A stretch of DNA of 40,788 bases from Perkinsus olseni. Its lineage: Eukaryota; Perkinsozoa; Perkinsida; Perkinsidae. Below, one piece after another: positions 30,801 to 40,788 of this stretch; position 1 is the stretch's first letter; each line of letters begins with the position of its first letter. Position numbers and translations under genes: made by a program. The DNA is taken from assembly GCA_013115135.1 (NCBI GenBank), contig JABANP010000475.1:1-40788 (forward strand). Direction: 5' to 3'. Below the pieces are notes generated by a model, which saw only the letters and a list, made by a program, of their open reading frames with translations, searched no databases and was not told the origin of the DNA.

Positions 30801-33800
30801 CAAACCTTCATGGCAGTGACGAAAATAGAGGGCGTCACCTTCCCTAAGGGCCCTCTGGCAAAGGTGAGTAGTGGCCTTACTGAGGTCTGTCTTGCATTCG
30901 CCCTTCAGAATATCGTCGTGGAGTCGAGTGAACGTGCCCTGCTCAATCACCTGGCCGCCATGGTCACTCGGGCTGATCCTGACATCATATTGGGACATAA
31001 CATGTAGGGCCTCAGCAACGATCCCCCCTCGAGTAGCCTTCTGCCGGCTCGTTGTAGATTTGGATTCGGTTTGGATATCCTGGCCCAGCGGATGCAGCAT
31101 CATAAGCTGCCTGCGTGGCACAAGTTCAGCCGCCTTAAAAGGTGGGTTCAGGATGGCTAAGGAGAATTGTCCTGCCAACAGCGAGCGCTCAGGCCGACCG
31201 GGCATCTTCCTTTTGGGCACGCCGGGAAGAAGCGTGATGGCAGAGGCAACGCCGGTGGAGGCAGCCTCTGGCTGGGCCGCAGCCTGACAGCCGGACGCCT
31301 GGTGTGTGATACGTACCTGAGCGCTAGAGAGTATCTGAGGTTGACCACGTACGACTTGGGAAGCCTCTCGCTGAAGTTGTTGAAGGTGAGGCCGGTCGGA
31401 CGTCAGTAGCGGTATGATCGAGTCTTGCATGGTCAGACAGCGCGAGCCCCCGTGGCGTTGGATTCCTTGGTGAAGTTCTACGAGGACCCTAGGGCGCTCT
31501 CGGCACTGGCGGAGCATACGCTCACCGATGCCGTCTTGCAACTGCGGGTCGGATGGGCGCTGCAGGTAGGGCCGCCGTGGGTCGGAAGTGTTCGGGGCAT
31601 TCTGTTGGCCGCGTTGTAGGTGTTGTCTTTGACGAGGCAGTTGACTAATTTGGCGGGGAATCTTTGGAGCCACTCGCTGCAGAACAAGAGAGCTGAGAGG
31701 AATGAGATACTTTTAGTACACGAGTTCCACAGGTAAGGCATTATATCTCCCGGTTGCTCGCACGGCTGGTCGAGTCGTGGATGACATGTGCTGGCCAGCC
31801 TCGAGTGGGGAGTGGGGAGTGTCGTGCTTCCTCTGCACGGCTTTCACGTGGGCGGCTGAGTAGCTTAGTTGCTGGTTTTTGTATCAGAAAGAAGTTCATC
31901 GTTCCTGACAAGGAGAGACCCGGTGACCGGAAGAGCTACCAGGCTGATGTGTTTGACGAGGGCGGCGATAACCCCCAGGCCAAGGCCCCTGCTGGACCCC
32001 GGAGGAAGAAGGCAGCGTAAGGAGGATCGCATACGAAGTCAAGGAGAGGATCTCCTTCAGATACGCCGGTGGTCTGGTACTCGAACCCAAGGCAGGCCTC
32101 TACGACAAGCTCGTGCTTCTCTTGGATTTCAATTCCCTTTACCCGTCTATTATCCGAGAATATAACATTTGCTTCACGACGGTTGACAGGTCAGAATTGG
32201 GCTCTTGGAGGCGGGAGCGTCGTTGGGATCGGCCACGGTGGCTTTCGGTCCTCTGTTTCACCGCCTACATTGTCTTCAGATTGGACGCTCATGACTCGGC
32301 CCTCGACGAGAACGCTGGCGTGATTCCGGAGCTACCTAAGAGGGCCCCAGGGGAGAGGGATGCTGTACTGCCGCAGGTCATCACTCGACTGGTCGAGAGC
32401 AGGAAGGACGTCAAGAAGCTGCTCAAGACATGTACCTGCCCTTGCCTGGTCAGTGGGTGGAGAAAATCCCTAGGTACCAATCCCAAGACGGGCAACCAGC
32501 TGGATATCCGACAGAAGGCATTGAAGCTCACAGCCAATAGTATGTACGGTTGCCTTGGGTTCTCCAATAGCCGCTTCTATGCTAAGCCGATCGCCGCTCT
32601 CATCACACGGACGGGCAGGGAGACGCTACAGGTTGGTGGAGGGGATGTTGCCCTTGACTCAAGCCGGCTAGTGCTCGTATTTATCAGGCTACTGTGGATA
32701 TAGTAGAAAACCATCTCCGCTTTGATGTGGTCTATGGTGACACGGATTCTATTTTTGTCCACACAGGTAGGTCTAAGGGTAATGGGGTAGCTCGAATGAA
32801 GCTGATCTGTAGGGACGGAGGGATTCGACCAAGCTATGCGTATCGGAGGGCAGATAATGGCGGAGGTTAATAAACGGTATAAGAAGCTCGAGCTCGACAT
32901 CGACGGCGTTTTTAAGAGGCTTCTGTTGTTGAAGAAAAAGAAGTGAGATGAGATTCTGGGATTGGCAGGTCTCCGTTATATGAATTGATTCTCTAGATAC
33001 GCTGGTGTGAAGGTGATTGACTGGGCTCAGGGCATCGCTGAGAAGGAGTACAAGGGTCTTGATCTCGTTAGACGAGACTGGTGCCCTCTGTCTAAAAAGA
33101 TGGGGGATGAGGTAGGGTTGCCCGACTTTGCTGTAGCTCGGAGGCTGGTCCATTGGCGGAGCACGACGCGCTCTGCTGGATTACGTCGTTCTGCTTCGGT
33201 TAGCCCAGCCGTTTTCTGTAGGTCCTTCGATGTTTGCTGGGTCTTCGGGCCGAGTCTCAAGCTCCGGCATCAGCATCAGCAGAGAACGGCCCAGCGGATG
33301 TCGATCGATCAGCGCAAGAAGCGGAGCGTGTGGTGGAGTGGCTGCACGACTATGTGAAGAGCATAAGCCTCAAAATGGATAACGATGAGGTGACTCGATC
33401 AACCCTAGGCGGGGGCCTCTTGGGACAAGCCGGAGAGCATCAGATACCGCTGGAAGATTATATCATCACCAAGGCTTTGACGAAGATGCCGGCTGACTAT
33501 CCAGATGCCAAGAGCCAGGTAGAAACACTCCACGTGGAGCTTCCTTCATCGTGGTTGGATCAAGAGTGTGTGTGCATGCGTGCTAGCTGTGTCGCTGTAG
33601 TTTTTTGACCATATTTGTCTACCTTTTTGAGGCACATGTTATGGTCGCCAAGCGGATGATGGATGGTGGCCATGTGATCCGGCCTGGCAACGAGATTCCC
33701 TATGTCATCACCCGTCCAGGGGAGGCAGCCGGCAAGGCGGAAGCCGAGGGCGACTCCGAGACCAAACCGGCTGCTCTTGGCACCGGTGGGTCCTCCTTTC

Positions 33801-34964
33801 TGTAATACGCTTTGGAGTGCATGGGTAGTAGATTCTCAATCGGTGGCGGCAAGAGCCCGTAGCCCCGACGAGGTTAGGAGGCTGGGGCCTTCTGTGGTGC
33901 AGATAGACACACAGTGGTAAGTCTCCGCGATCTCGCTGACCATGGCCCAGTTTACGCGGCTCTCAAGCTTCTCCTAGCGCCTCCGTTTTGCTTGGTTGGT
34001 CGTGGAGCAGAGATTACGGTTAAGGTACAAAACCCATCAAATTCATCCACCGCTAGTGCGGCTGTGCGCCCCAGTGAGTGGCACTGACGCGGCTCACTTG
34101 GCGGAGTGTTTGGGCTTGGACCCTAGCAAGTTCACTGCAATTGGAATGAACAACAATGGTAGGGCATCTGGTCATGGCATGGACGTGATGAGCCGCTCGG
34201 GTCAGGTCCGGGGGACGGGGACGATGTTGAGGCTGTGATGGCTTCCCTGTCACAGAATGTAGACATCGACACGAGGTACTCCGATGCGAGGAAGTTCCTG
34301 GCGGGAGCTGCTCGGCAGTACAAGTGTCCGAAATGCAAGACGAGTATGCTTGGGTAGCCCGGGGCTTCTTGTAGGGTATGCTGTCTTGATCAGCGTGCCA
34401 TATTGGGGATGCTATCAAACAGAAGGAATGTGTGAAGTGCTCGGCTGAGATACCATCTCCCTTACTCCGCAATCTGCTTGTCCTGGTAAGATTCGCCTGA
34501 CTGTCCGCTCGGTGGATGAGGCAAGAGTGCTGGAACTGGTGCATTGGTCGGTCTCAGATTCTGCGAAAGATTACGAGAGAGGCGGGGTCAGGCTGGGTGA
34601 GATGCGATGATGAAGGTTGCGGTAAAGCTACTCGCCAGTTGCCGCTCGGTAAGTCGTACACACCATTGGTCGCTCCTTGGTGGAGGACGTCGAGCCAGGT
34701 ACATCTCGGTGCCCGTTCGGAGGCTGCCGTGGTAAATTGCAGCAGTTGCCGGCCCATACCAATAGGGCTGTTCATCAGGCAAGTGCCCTGGGTGCATCCC
34801 TCCGGCGGCGTGTGAATGTTCCGCAGGTCCTATCCTACCTGCGAGAGCTGGCTGCTAAGCATAGACCTGAGTGTGAGGATATTCCAGCTCAGTTCTTATC
34901 TATGAATGCGTATGACGTCGTCAGTAAGACCGTCCTGTTCTCCATGTTCGCAAAGAGGGGCTGA
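27834..34964 (+). CDS. DNA polymerase alpha catalytic subunit (family B), many exons
   Basis: Catalytic subunit of the polymerase-primase that starts lagging strands and origins. First exons, phase-checked: 27834-27938, 27986-28105, 28151-28213, 28257-28370, 28445-28597, 28643-28786, 28896-29052, 29099-29245, 29305-29389. The N-terminus has the family's LRELRAG...[11 protein letters not shown] and a DDGQELWDE patch. Palm motifs: [10 protein letters not shown] (about 32125-32154), [12 protein letters not shown] (about 32518-32550) and YGDTDS (about 32730-32748), then LELDIDGVF and [22 protein letters not shown] and LARIC-like RLCAPV mark the rest. Two Cys clusters near the end (CPKC/CVKC and CDDEGC/CPFGGC) are the expected metal sites. 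It ends AKRG then TGA. I could not phase the junction around 29390-29455. No other break was seen among the pieces checked, but not all exons were traced. Confidence 0.93.
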
Positions 34965-35832
34965 TGATGCTCTAAACAATGCTGAGGAGAAGTATAAGTC
35001 TCCATGGTTTCCTATAGCAATAGTATCATGCATGTCATTCACTGTAGCGACCGTGTCGTGTTGGTGATGGTCGTCGAGGTTGTCGAGCAGGCACGGCTAG
35101 GCTGAATATATACCCACCTCCACCTCCAGCGTTCGGAGTGCGCTTAAATCCATATCATGGTTTTGATCGCGTCGTGATGACGTCAGTTGGCAACACTGCA
35201 TTCACAGAGATGATCTGGGCACTGCCTGTTGAAGAGGCAGTGACAGGCCCCGTTCTATTGGCTGATTGCTCTGGATTTATCTGCTCCCGATAGCGTTATC
35301 CGTCCCGCCATGTTCATCTTCCGGGAAGATGCTTCCCCTCTCTCCTCACTGGCGTTTATTCGGAGGCGATTCCGGCCTCCCCTGCGCCGCCGGCGTAACG
35401 CCCGAGAAGTGGGACATTGAAGAAGGTAGGACTGCGTTGGCCAGACTCTGGCCGCCAGAGCCGCTCGACTAAAGCCGCTTAAGGCCCTCAGGTGGAGCTT
35501 TTTACGGCCATTCTGCTTAGTACTAATGACCCCTCGACTCCTCTTGAATTAAGAGTCTTAATTCGCGCTCTTCTCATTATTACTCTACGCGAACGCTTGC
35601 CGGCCGCAAGTTTGGAGGCTCCTAGCCCTGGTAATGTTGTACACCCGATGTAAGCTTATGACCGTAACCACAAGACAATCGAAACCCATGGCTCCCTAGG
35701 TGACGTAGATAGGGCCTTTTCTGGATGTTGAGAGCCCGAGTACCCACGGGTTCCGTAAAGCTACGTCAGTTACCGGTCTCGTCCAGTCTAGGATTGGTCG
35801 AGGCTCACCGCTCCGCCTTGCCCCGGTGACGT

Positions 35833-35876
35833 GTCTTACCGAACTTCGGTAAGACAACCTTCGGTAACCGAAGGTT
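35833..35876. repeat. Two back-to-back perfect inverted repeats
   Basis: 35833-35855 is an 11-bp perfect inverted repeat with a one-base centre (GTCTTACCGAA C TTCGGTAAGAC). 35856-35876 is a 10-bp one (AACCTTCGGT A ACCGAAGGTT). They abut with no gap and share the words TTCGGTAA / ACCGAA, so alternative pairings across both are possible. Confidence 0.9.
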
Positions 35877-35920
35877 AGCCCCCTACCTGCGCGGAGGAAA
35901 GCGCTGCTTTGACTCAAGCT

Positions 35921-36133
35921 ATGTTTGGGCACAAGGCTGTGTTCAACATACCCGCTACTGAGGAATATTCGGAGACCTTCGAGAAGGGCGATATGATCCG
36001 TATCTCGGTGGCCTGCCCATCAGACCGCTGTTCCCATGTCAGGCTTGCAATGGCTTCTCTACTTGGGTGCCTAAGCAACAGCGAATTCGCTTGCGCGCTT
36101 GTCAGTCAGGGGGGTTCGACGCTTCAGATTTGA
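35921..36133 (+). CDS. Possible 70-residue protein
   Basis: ATG 35921 to TGA 36133, no recognised domain (begins MFGHKAVFNIPATEEYSE, then EKGDMIRISVACPSDRC). It has four Cys and an ordinary composition. The ATG follows TTTGACTCAAG by two bases. Coding status is unproven; it could be an exon of the unresolved gene upstream. Confidence 0.3.
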   Translation: MFGHKAVFNIPATEEYSETFEKGDMIRISVACPSDRCSHVRLAMASLLGCLSNSEFACALVSQGGSTLQI

Positions 36134-36289
36134 TTCGACTTTGAAGAAATCCAGGTCGTGAGTCTGGTCAGCACTTAGCCTGAGGCATTCAACGAGAAAC
36201 TGCTACCAAGTTATGTAAGGATAGGAACCTCCCTACGCACGTAACTCGAGACGCGGGAAGTAGGAGTGTCGAGATCGTACGAGAGCAGA

Positions 36290-36304
36290 CGTACAAATTG
36301 TACG
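36290..36304. repeat. 15-bp palindrome
   Basis: CGTACAA A TTGTACG, 7-bp arms. It is followed by ACGGT / ACCGT arms at about 36302-36318. Confidence 0.7.
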
Positions 36305-36531
36305 GTACAATAAACCGTAGGAGCTCTTGAATTATCACTGTATTCAGCTTGCTGCACGCTTATGATCCAGCGGATACGGTTGCGTTTGGGCCAAAAATAG
36401 GGACGCGGGGCAGTGACACACTATGTCCTTGCCATTGGTAGTACGCCTATACACCGGGCAGCAAATTGTTAGAGAATCGGCTTTTTGAAAAACCCGGATC
36501 ATGAAAAATTCATTGTCATGGACCTTCCCCA

Positions 36532-36552
36532 TTTTGCCCTTGAAGGGCAAAA
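36532..36552. repeat. 21-bp palindrome
   Basis: TTTTGCCCTT G AAGGGCAAAA, 10-bp perfect arms, inside an A/T-rich stretch. Confidence 0.85.
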
Positions 36553-36602
36553 ACCGTTTCTCAGCATTTTGTCGTTCCATGATACTATTTTGAAACGAGG
36601 GC

Positions 36603-37211
36603 TCAGTGATTATGTTCGTAGGCTGCACCGCATATGCCCTTAGTTTGAAAGCAGATACTCTTCGTGGTTGGAGAAAGTGGAAAAATCTGATCGATTTGCA
36701 CGTAAAATTTTCTTGGAAAATTACGGGCTGTGAAATTGTACTTTTCAGCAGTAAAGTGTGATCCATATTCAGATTCGATCCAAACAGCGTACGACAACTC
36801 AGGGAGCACCTAATAATTAGCCTTATCCCAAGATGCCAGACCCAAATCTTTGTCGTTACTCTCTGCGTCTAGCCCATTGGGCTTAGCCCAATAATCTTGT
36901 TCATCGCTTTCAGCATCTCTCTGACTCATGTCACGTTTGTCGAACGTTTGCGATCGTTGGAGATGCCGACGATAGTGATAGCGAGTTTCAAGAGGGTAGC
37001 CAGTCCGCTGACGGCCCCTACTGATCATCTGTGTTGCGTTTGGTGTCATCAATTTGGGGGGAAGGAGTGAGGAAGGATGGGTGCTGAGATAAACCGACTC
37101 ACTTGTCGCTGATACCGATACGGTATCACCCGAACCCGAACTAGTCCGCTCGGCCTCGTTAACCAATGCGTAGAACTCGGACTCACTGAGATACCACCTC
37201 TTCAGATACAT
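36603..37211 (-). pseudogene. Unrecognised reading frame interrupted by one TAG
   Basis: From ATG 37211 the frame runs 133 codons (MYLKRWYLSESEFYALVNEA, then a Ser/Thr-rich and an Asp/Glu/Arg-rich part) to TAG at 36810. The very next codons in the same frame continue as a protein-like stretch to 36603 (LPELSYAVWIESEYG, FTAEKYNFTARNFPRKFY). No donor in the right phase removes the stop, so this looks like a decaying gene, or stop-codon readthrough. The second half is clearly more A/T rich. A different frame is open at 36766-36344, so a frameshift may follow. Family not recognised; a mobile-element origin is possible. Confidence 0.4.
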
Positions 37212-37252
37212 AGCACCTCTTTGGCTCAGTTGTCTTATCTTGGTCTCCTAAG
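37212..37252. promoter_or_regulatory. 41-bp gap between divergent start codons
   Basis: Only 41 bp separate the minus-strand ATG (37211) and the Dicer ATG (37253). If both are real starts, the two promoters must overlap the coding sequences. The gap contains TTTGGCTCA preceded by TAGC, which resembles part of the dinoflagellate/perkinsid spliced leader. Confidence 0.35.
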
Positions 37253-40200
37253 ATGGAGCTACGCAGCTACCAGCTCGAGGTGCTGGCCAAGATACGCGAG
37301 TTCAAGTCAACGGTGGCCTTCATGCCGACCGGTTCGGGGAAGACTCTCGTGGCTGTCTGGATGCTGCGTGAGCGACTCGCCCTTCAACTAAGGAATACCA
37401 CTGATGGTCAACCCAAGAGGATTTGCGTCTTCTGTGCTCCCAACAAGGTCCTTTGCCATCAGCAGGCCGCCTACATCAGCAGCAACATCGGTGATGATCA
37501 GCGGTGCAGAGTCCGCGTTCTCACTGGGGAGACTCCCGCTATTGACAACTGGGGCAGTACGGAGTGGAGGGGCGTGGTATCGGACTTCGAGGTCATCGTC
37601 TGCGTGCCAGAGATCCTCAGACGTGTTCTGGCGTCCAATTTTGTCGACTCTGCTGTGATCGACACGTTGATCTTCGACGAGTGTCATCACTGCGTGTCCA
37701 AGAAGGGTGTCAGCAGCGGTCATCCCTATTGCCAGCTTGCCCAGCTGGCCAGGGGCGCAGATAAGTACGTTGGTCTCACAGCGAGCCCGATCAACTGCAA
37801 GAAGGTGGACGTTCAGAAGAATATGCAGCAGTTGAAGACCGTGCTGTCTCTGAACGGCGAGTGCGAGATAGTCCGGCCCACCGCCACCCATGCCGAGCTG
37901 AAGGAGTATGTCCACACGCCGGACCCTCAATTGGAGCTGCATGCTTCGGCCAGCTACTCTCCAAACTGTGGCCGATTTGATGACTGCGAACACGCGGGTC
38001 AGCGTCTGCATGACCTCATGTGCGGTGCTTACAAGCGAGTGTCGTGGCTCGAGGAGTACTGTGCTATAAGGAAGTCGTTGAGGCACATCGATGCCAACTA
38101 CACCACTGTGGTCGGACTGGTCAGCGCTAACCTCGTGGATCTCCCTCACAATGAAATGTCCTACTACTGCGAGTTGATCGGCCAGCTCGGGAAGGTCCTG
38201 CACGAGGTAGTCTGCTAGCCTCTGGTACAACCCTCCACTTCCTAAGGCTTTCTTTTCAGGGTGGCAGTAGAGCTGCATTGCATGCGCTCACGTATATCTG
38301 CCGTACGCACGAGGAGATCCTTGAGGACTCCGCCCTTCCCGAACTCTACAACCAAGCGGAGGCGAAGATTGAACCGGGACGGCTGAAGGTAGGCCAGGTG
38401 GAAGCTTTTGCGTCATCACTATTTCCTTTCAGTTCCGCATTAAGAGGCTCGAGGAGCACATCGCTCAGTTTCCGCTGTGGCCTGGGACCATGGCGAACGC
38501 TGTGAGACAGTCTTTGTGGGAGGCCTGCCAAGCCGTCTGCGTCTACAGTGGACTCGAACTTGTTGAGGTGGCCGGCACCGCTGACATCCCCGGTGCTAGT
38601 CTGGAGGACCTCAAGCGCTACATCACGGTCACCTTCGTTCCCAGACTCCTCGGTATGGCCGTGGATGGTGATAAGCTGCTGAAACTCCGCTCGGTGCTTC
38701 AACTTGACGACCTTCCACACTCCAAGTACTCTGCTACTATAGTCTTCGTCGGAGAGAGGTTGATGGCGCGTGCATTGGCAGCCACCTTGGGGCTGCGGCA
38801 TTGTGTCGGTGGTAGCGGCGAGAGAGTGAGCAAGCAGACCGAAGCGTTGGAGTGGTTCAAGGACACAGCCGAGGAGGCCTCTCAGCCAGCGGTGCTCATC
38901 GCTACCTCCGTCTGCGATGAAGGCGTCGATGTCCCCATTTGTGACTGCGTTGTCATGTGGGATGTGCCTCCGAACGTCCGCAGCTTCATACAGCGTCGAG
39001 GCAGGGCACGCAAGATCAGACCTAGGAAATCTGAGCTTATTGTTTTGGTAGAGGCCTCCCACGATGGCGTGATGAAAGCTGAAAAGGCCTTGGCTGAGTA
39101 CAAACGGCAAGAAGCTCAGATGGCCACCCTAGCGGACTGCTGGGAAGACGTCGGCTCGGAGGATGATGATTCTGACAGCGGGATCGATCCGAGAGTTGTG
39201 GTCGGGCGAGAAGGTGTGAGGGTCTCCTGCCGACACGCCAAGGGTACTCTCCACGAGTTTGCCTCCTCCCTTACGGCCACTGATGAGTTCTTCACGCCCA
39301 CCCCGATGTTCTTTGGCGAGAAGAGGGACGAACAATTTCGCTGTACTGTTCTACTTCCATCGTCGGTCCATCCACCGGTAGCCAGATGGGCGATGAGCCG
39401 TTGGCACGCCACCAAGGCCAGGGCCATTCGTGAGGCCAGCGCTAGGCAGCTGGGGAAGCTGACGATGCTGCCTTGGGTGACACCTCAGTTCAAAAACATG
39501 TACGCTGCGGGTAAAGCTGATGGCGTCCGTGAGGAGCTCCTCCCTCCTGCTGATCTCCTCGAGTTGGCTGCCCATGAGTTGGCCGAGCGCAGGGCTGATG
39601 TAGCCCCGGCGATGGTGAAACCTGCGGAGGGTGTCACGGTTATGTATGCTTATCGGCTGAGGCCTCAGTGGCACCAGGCAGGGATAGAGGTCCCGGAGAG
39701 GTTGGCCAGATGGAAGGAGCTGACGCGGAAGCGTGTGAGTACTCTGGAGAAACTGTGCATCTTGACTCCTGGCCCCTTGCCGGATCGAGTGATCGAGGCT
39801 GTCAAGGAGATACCCATTTCAGCCAGCGGGCTGGGAAGGTCTGACGCGAGGCTCGGCACGGTGAAGGTGACACTGTCACCAGAGGGAGTAGAAGGTGCGG
39901 CTGATGGTGCCATAGGAGTCAACGAGGAGCTCATGGACAAGCTCTGGGCTTTCTATCGTCAGATTTTTGCCAAAGTCGATGGAGGCACTGTGGCCGACGA
40001 CTGGAGGGAATGCTCTGCGGATCGTCCCTTCTACATGATGGTTCCCGCGGGTGACGGTGGTGTGGTGGACATGGCCCATATCTTGGACGCCTTCTATGAT
40101 GACCCTCGGCTCCTCGTAGAGATAGGCTTGACTGTGGCTGAGCTGGCACGGGTCCAGGCTTCCCCTTTGGCTCAATTCCTCGCCGTCGTACGACTCCATC

Positions 40201-40788
40201 TGGTATTCGAAGCCCTCACGCCAAAGCAGTGCGAGATGATGATCGACTCGGAGAAGCATGAGCCCCTCGGGTGTGCCCTGTTGGAGATGCTGGCTTCCGA
40301 GTATGTGTGGGCTGAGCAGTTCGATGAGGGTGATGCTGCTCTAGAGGGCAAGCTGACCGAGGAACGTCAGGCGTATCTCATGAGAGACCGCGTCGCTCAT
40401 CGAGGTCTGCTGTCTGCAGTATCCCCAGCTATCCAGTGGCGTGACAAGCAGTTCTATTCTCTCCCCGGGTATCAGAGGGCCGAGGGCGCTGCGCAACAAG
40501 CTGAGGTGTCGGAGAGGGACCGAGCAATGTCGTTCCTGAACGCTCTGAGGACATCGACTACTTCCGTCGTCGGAGTTGTATTCGGGGAGGCTGGCTGGAG
40601 GGCTGGCATGAACCTGCTCCGTCACTTAGAGCTCATCAACTCTGACGAAGTCGGTCAGCTCGTCCCTCATTCAGCTGTCGGTGGGCAAGCAGAAGTCGAG
40701 GCGATGCGGCTGCCATTGGATATACCCGTTATGGTGAAGAACTACCTGCTGCGGCCCCCTGTGACCTACGACACGCTTCTGGTTGCCG
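37253..40788 (+). CDS. Dicer-like ribonuclease, 3' end outside window
   Basis: RNA-interference endonuclease. Exons: 37253-38206, 38260-38388 and 38433 to beyond 40788, all phase 0. Helicase motifs: RSYQLEVL (Q-motif region), MPTGSGKT (Walker A), DECHH, LTASP, then ATSVCDEGVDVP and QRRGRAR. Next comes the Dicer dimerisation domain (GTLHEFASSLTATDEFF to QLGKL, about 39240-39460), then a platform-like stretch (FYMMVPAGDGGVVDM). I find no PAZ domain between it and an RNase III fold at about 40248-40640 (LASEYVWAEQF). In that fold the usual ERLEFLGD reads EKHEPLGC, and the second acidic motif is Thr/Ser. The protein continues into what should be RNase IIIb. Acts on double-stranded RNA; likely cytoplasmic or nuclear, not determinable here. 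Confidence 0.9.

Larger units (their letters stand above)
34965..36343. other. Region after pol alpha with coding-like pieces and palindromes
   Basis: No gene can be assigned with confidence. Protein-like patches on the plus strand are 35166-35290 (TSVGNTAFTEMIWALPVEEA), 35330-35431 (GVTPEKWDIEE, before a GTAGGA donor) and 35493-35652 (VELFTAILLSTNDPSTPLEL, after CCTCAG). The last two could be exons of one small gene. None is recognised. Confidence 0.35.

Noticed and set aside
30708..31673. A 321-codon minus-strand open frame
   Set aside because: It is the antisense shadow of pol alpha exons; low-complexity Gln/Arg-rich composition with no family signal.
37388..38278. A 296-codon minus-strand open frame
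   Set aside because: Antisense shadow of the Dicer helicase exon, whose motifs are clear on the plus strand.
1..40788. CRISPR array, rRNA or prophage-like regions
   Set aside because: No spaced direct repeats, rRNA cores or phage genes seen; the window is eukaryotic.

Overview
The window is nuclear DNA of a protist. It has intron-rich genes on both strands, GT-AG introns mostly 40-90 nt (a few apparently 21-30 nt), roughly even base composition, an axonemal inner-arm dynein light chain (so a flagellate), a plant-type P5C dehydrogenase, and no operons, rRNA or tRNA that I could find. I infer an alveolate, most likely a Perkinsus-like perkinsozoan. No single gene proves this.

Region 1 (about 1-15.5 kb) is a decaying tandem array. 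A unit of about 6.3 kb is present nearly twice (about 3440-9710 and 9710-13260), preceded by a deleted copy (1-3440). Each full unit carries an uncharacterised multi-exon secreted-protein gene (three paralogues, none recognised) and a hormone-sensitive-lipase-type (GDSAG) esterase. A third, more diverged esterase follows at 14.5-15.5 kb. Esterases A and B look damaged at opposite ends; C is the cleanest.

Region 2 (15.5-20.3 kb) is sparse. It holds two clusters of inverted repeats, a small Thr/Ala-rich secreted protein with a GPI-like tail (minus), and a single-exon Gln-rich coiled-coil gene (plus).

Region 3 (20.3-24.2 kb, minus) has two genes 128 bp apart in the same orientation: a membrane-anchored cytochrome P450 with a bacterial-style haem signature, then a mitochondrial ALDH12-type delta-1-pyrroline-5-carboxylate dehydrogenase. 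Both were resolved exon by exon with consistent phase.

Region 4 (24.5-35 kb, plus) has three tightly packed genes: axonemal dynein light chain p28 (6 exons), a JmjC ribosomal oxygenase (5 exons) and the DNA polymerase alpha catalytic subunit (about 7 kb, many exons).

Region 5 (35-40.8 kb) has a stretch with palindromes and unrecognised coding-like pieces, a broken minus-strand reading frame, and, starting 41 bp from it in the opposite direction, a Dicer-like gene that runs off the window. This Dicer has a helicase, a dimerisation domain and an RNase III fold whose catalytic acidic residues look mostly lost.
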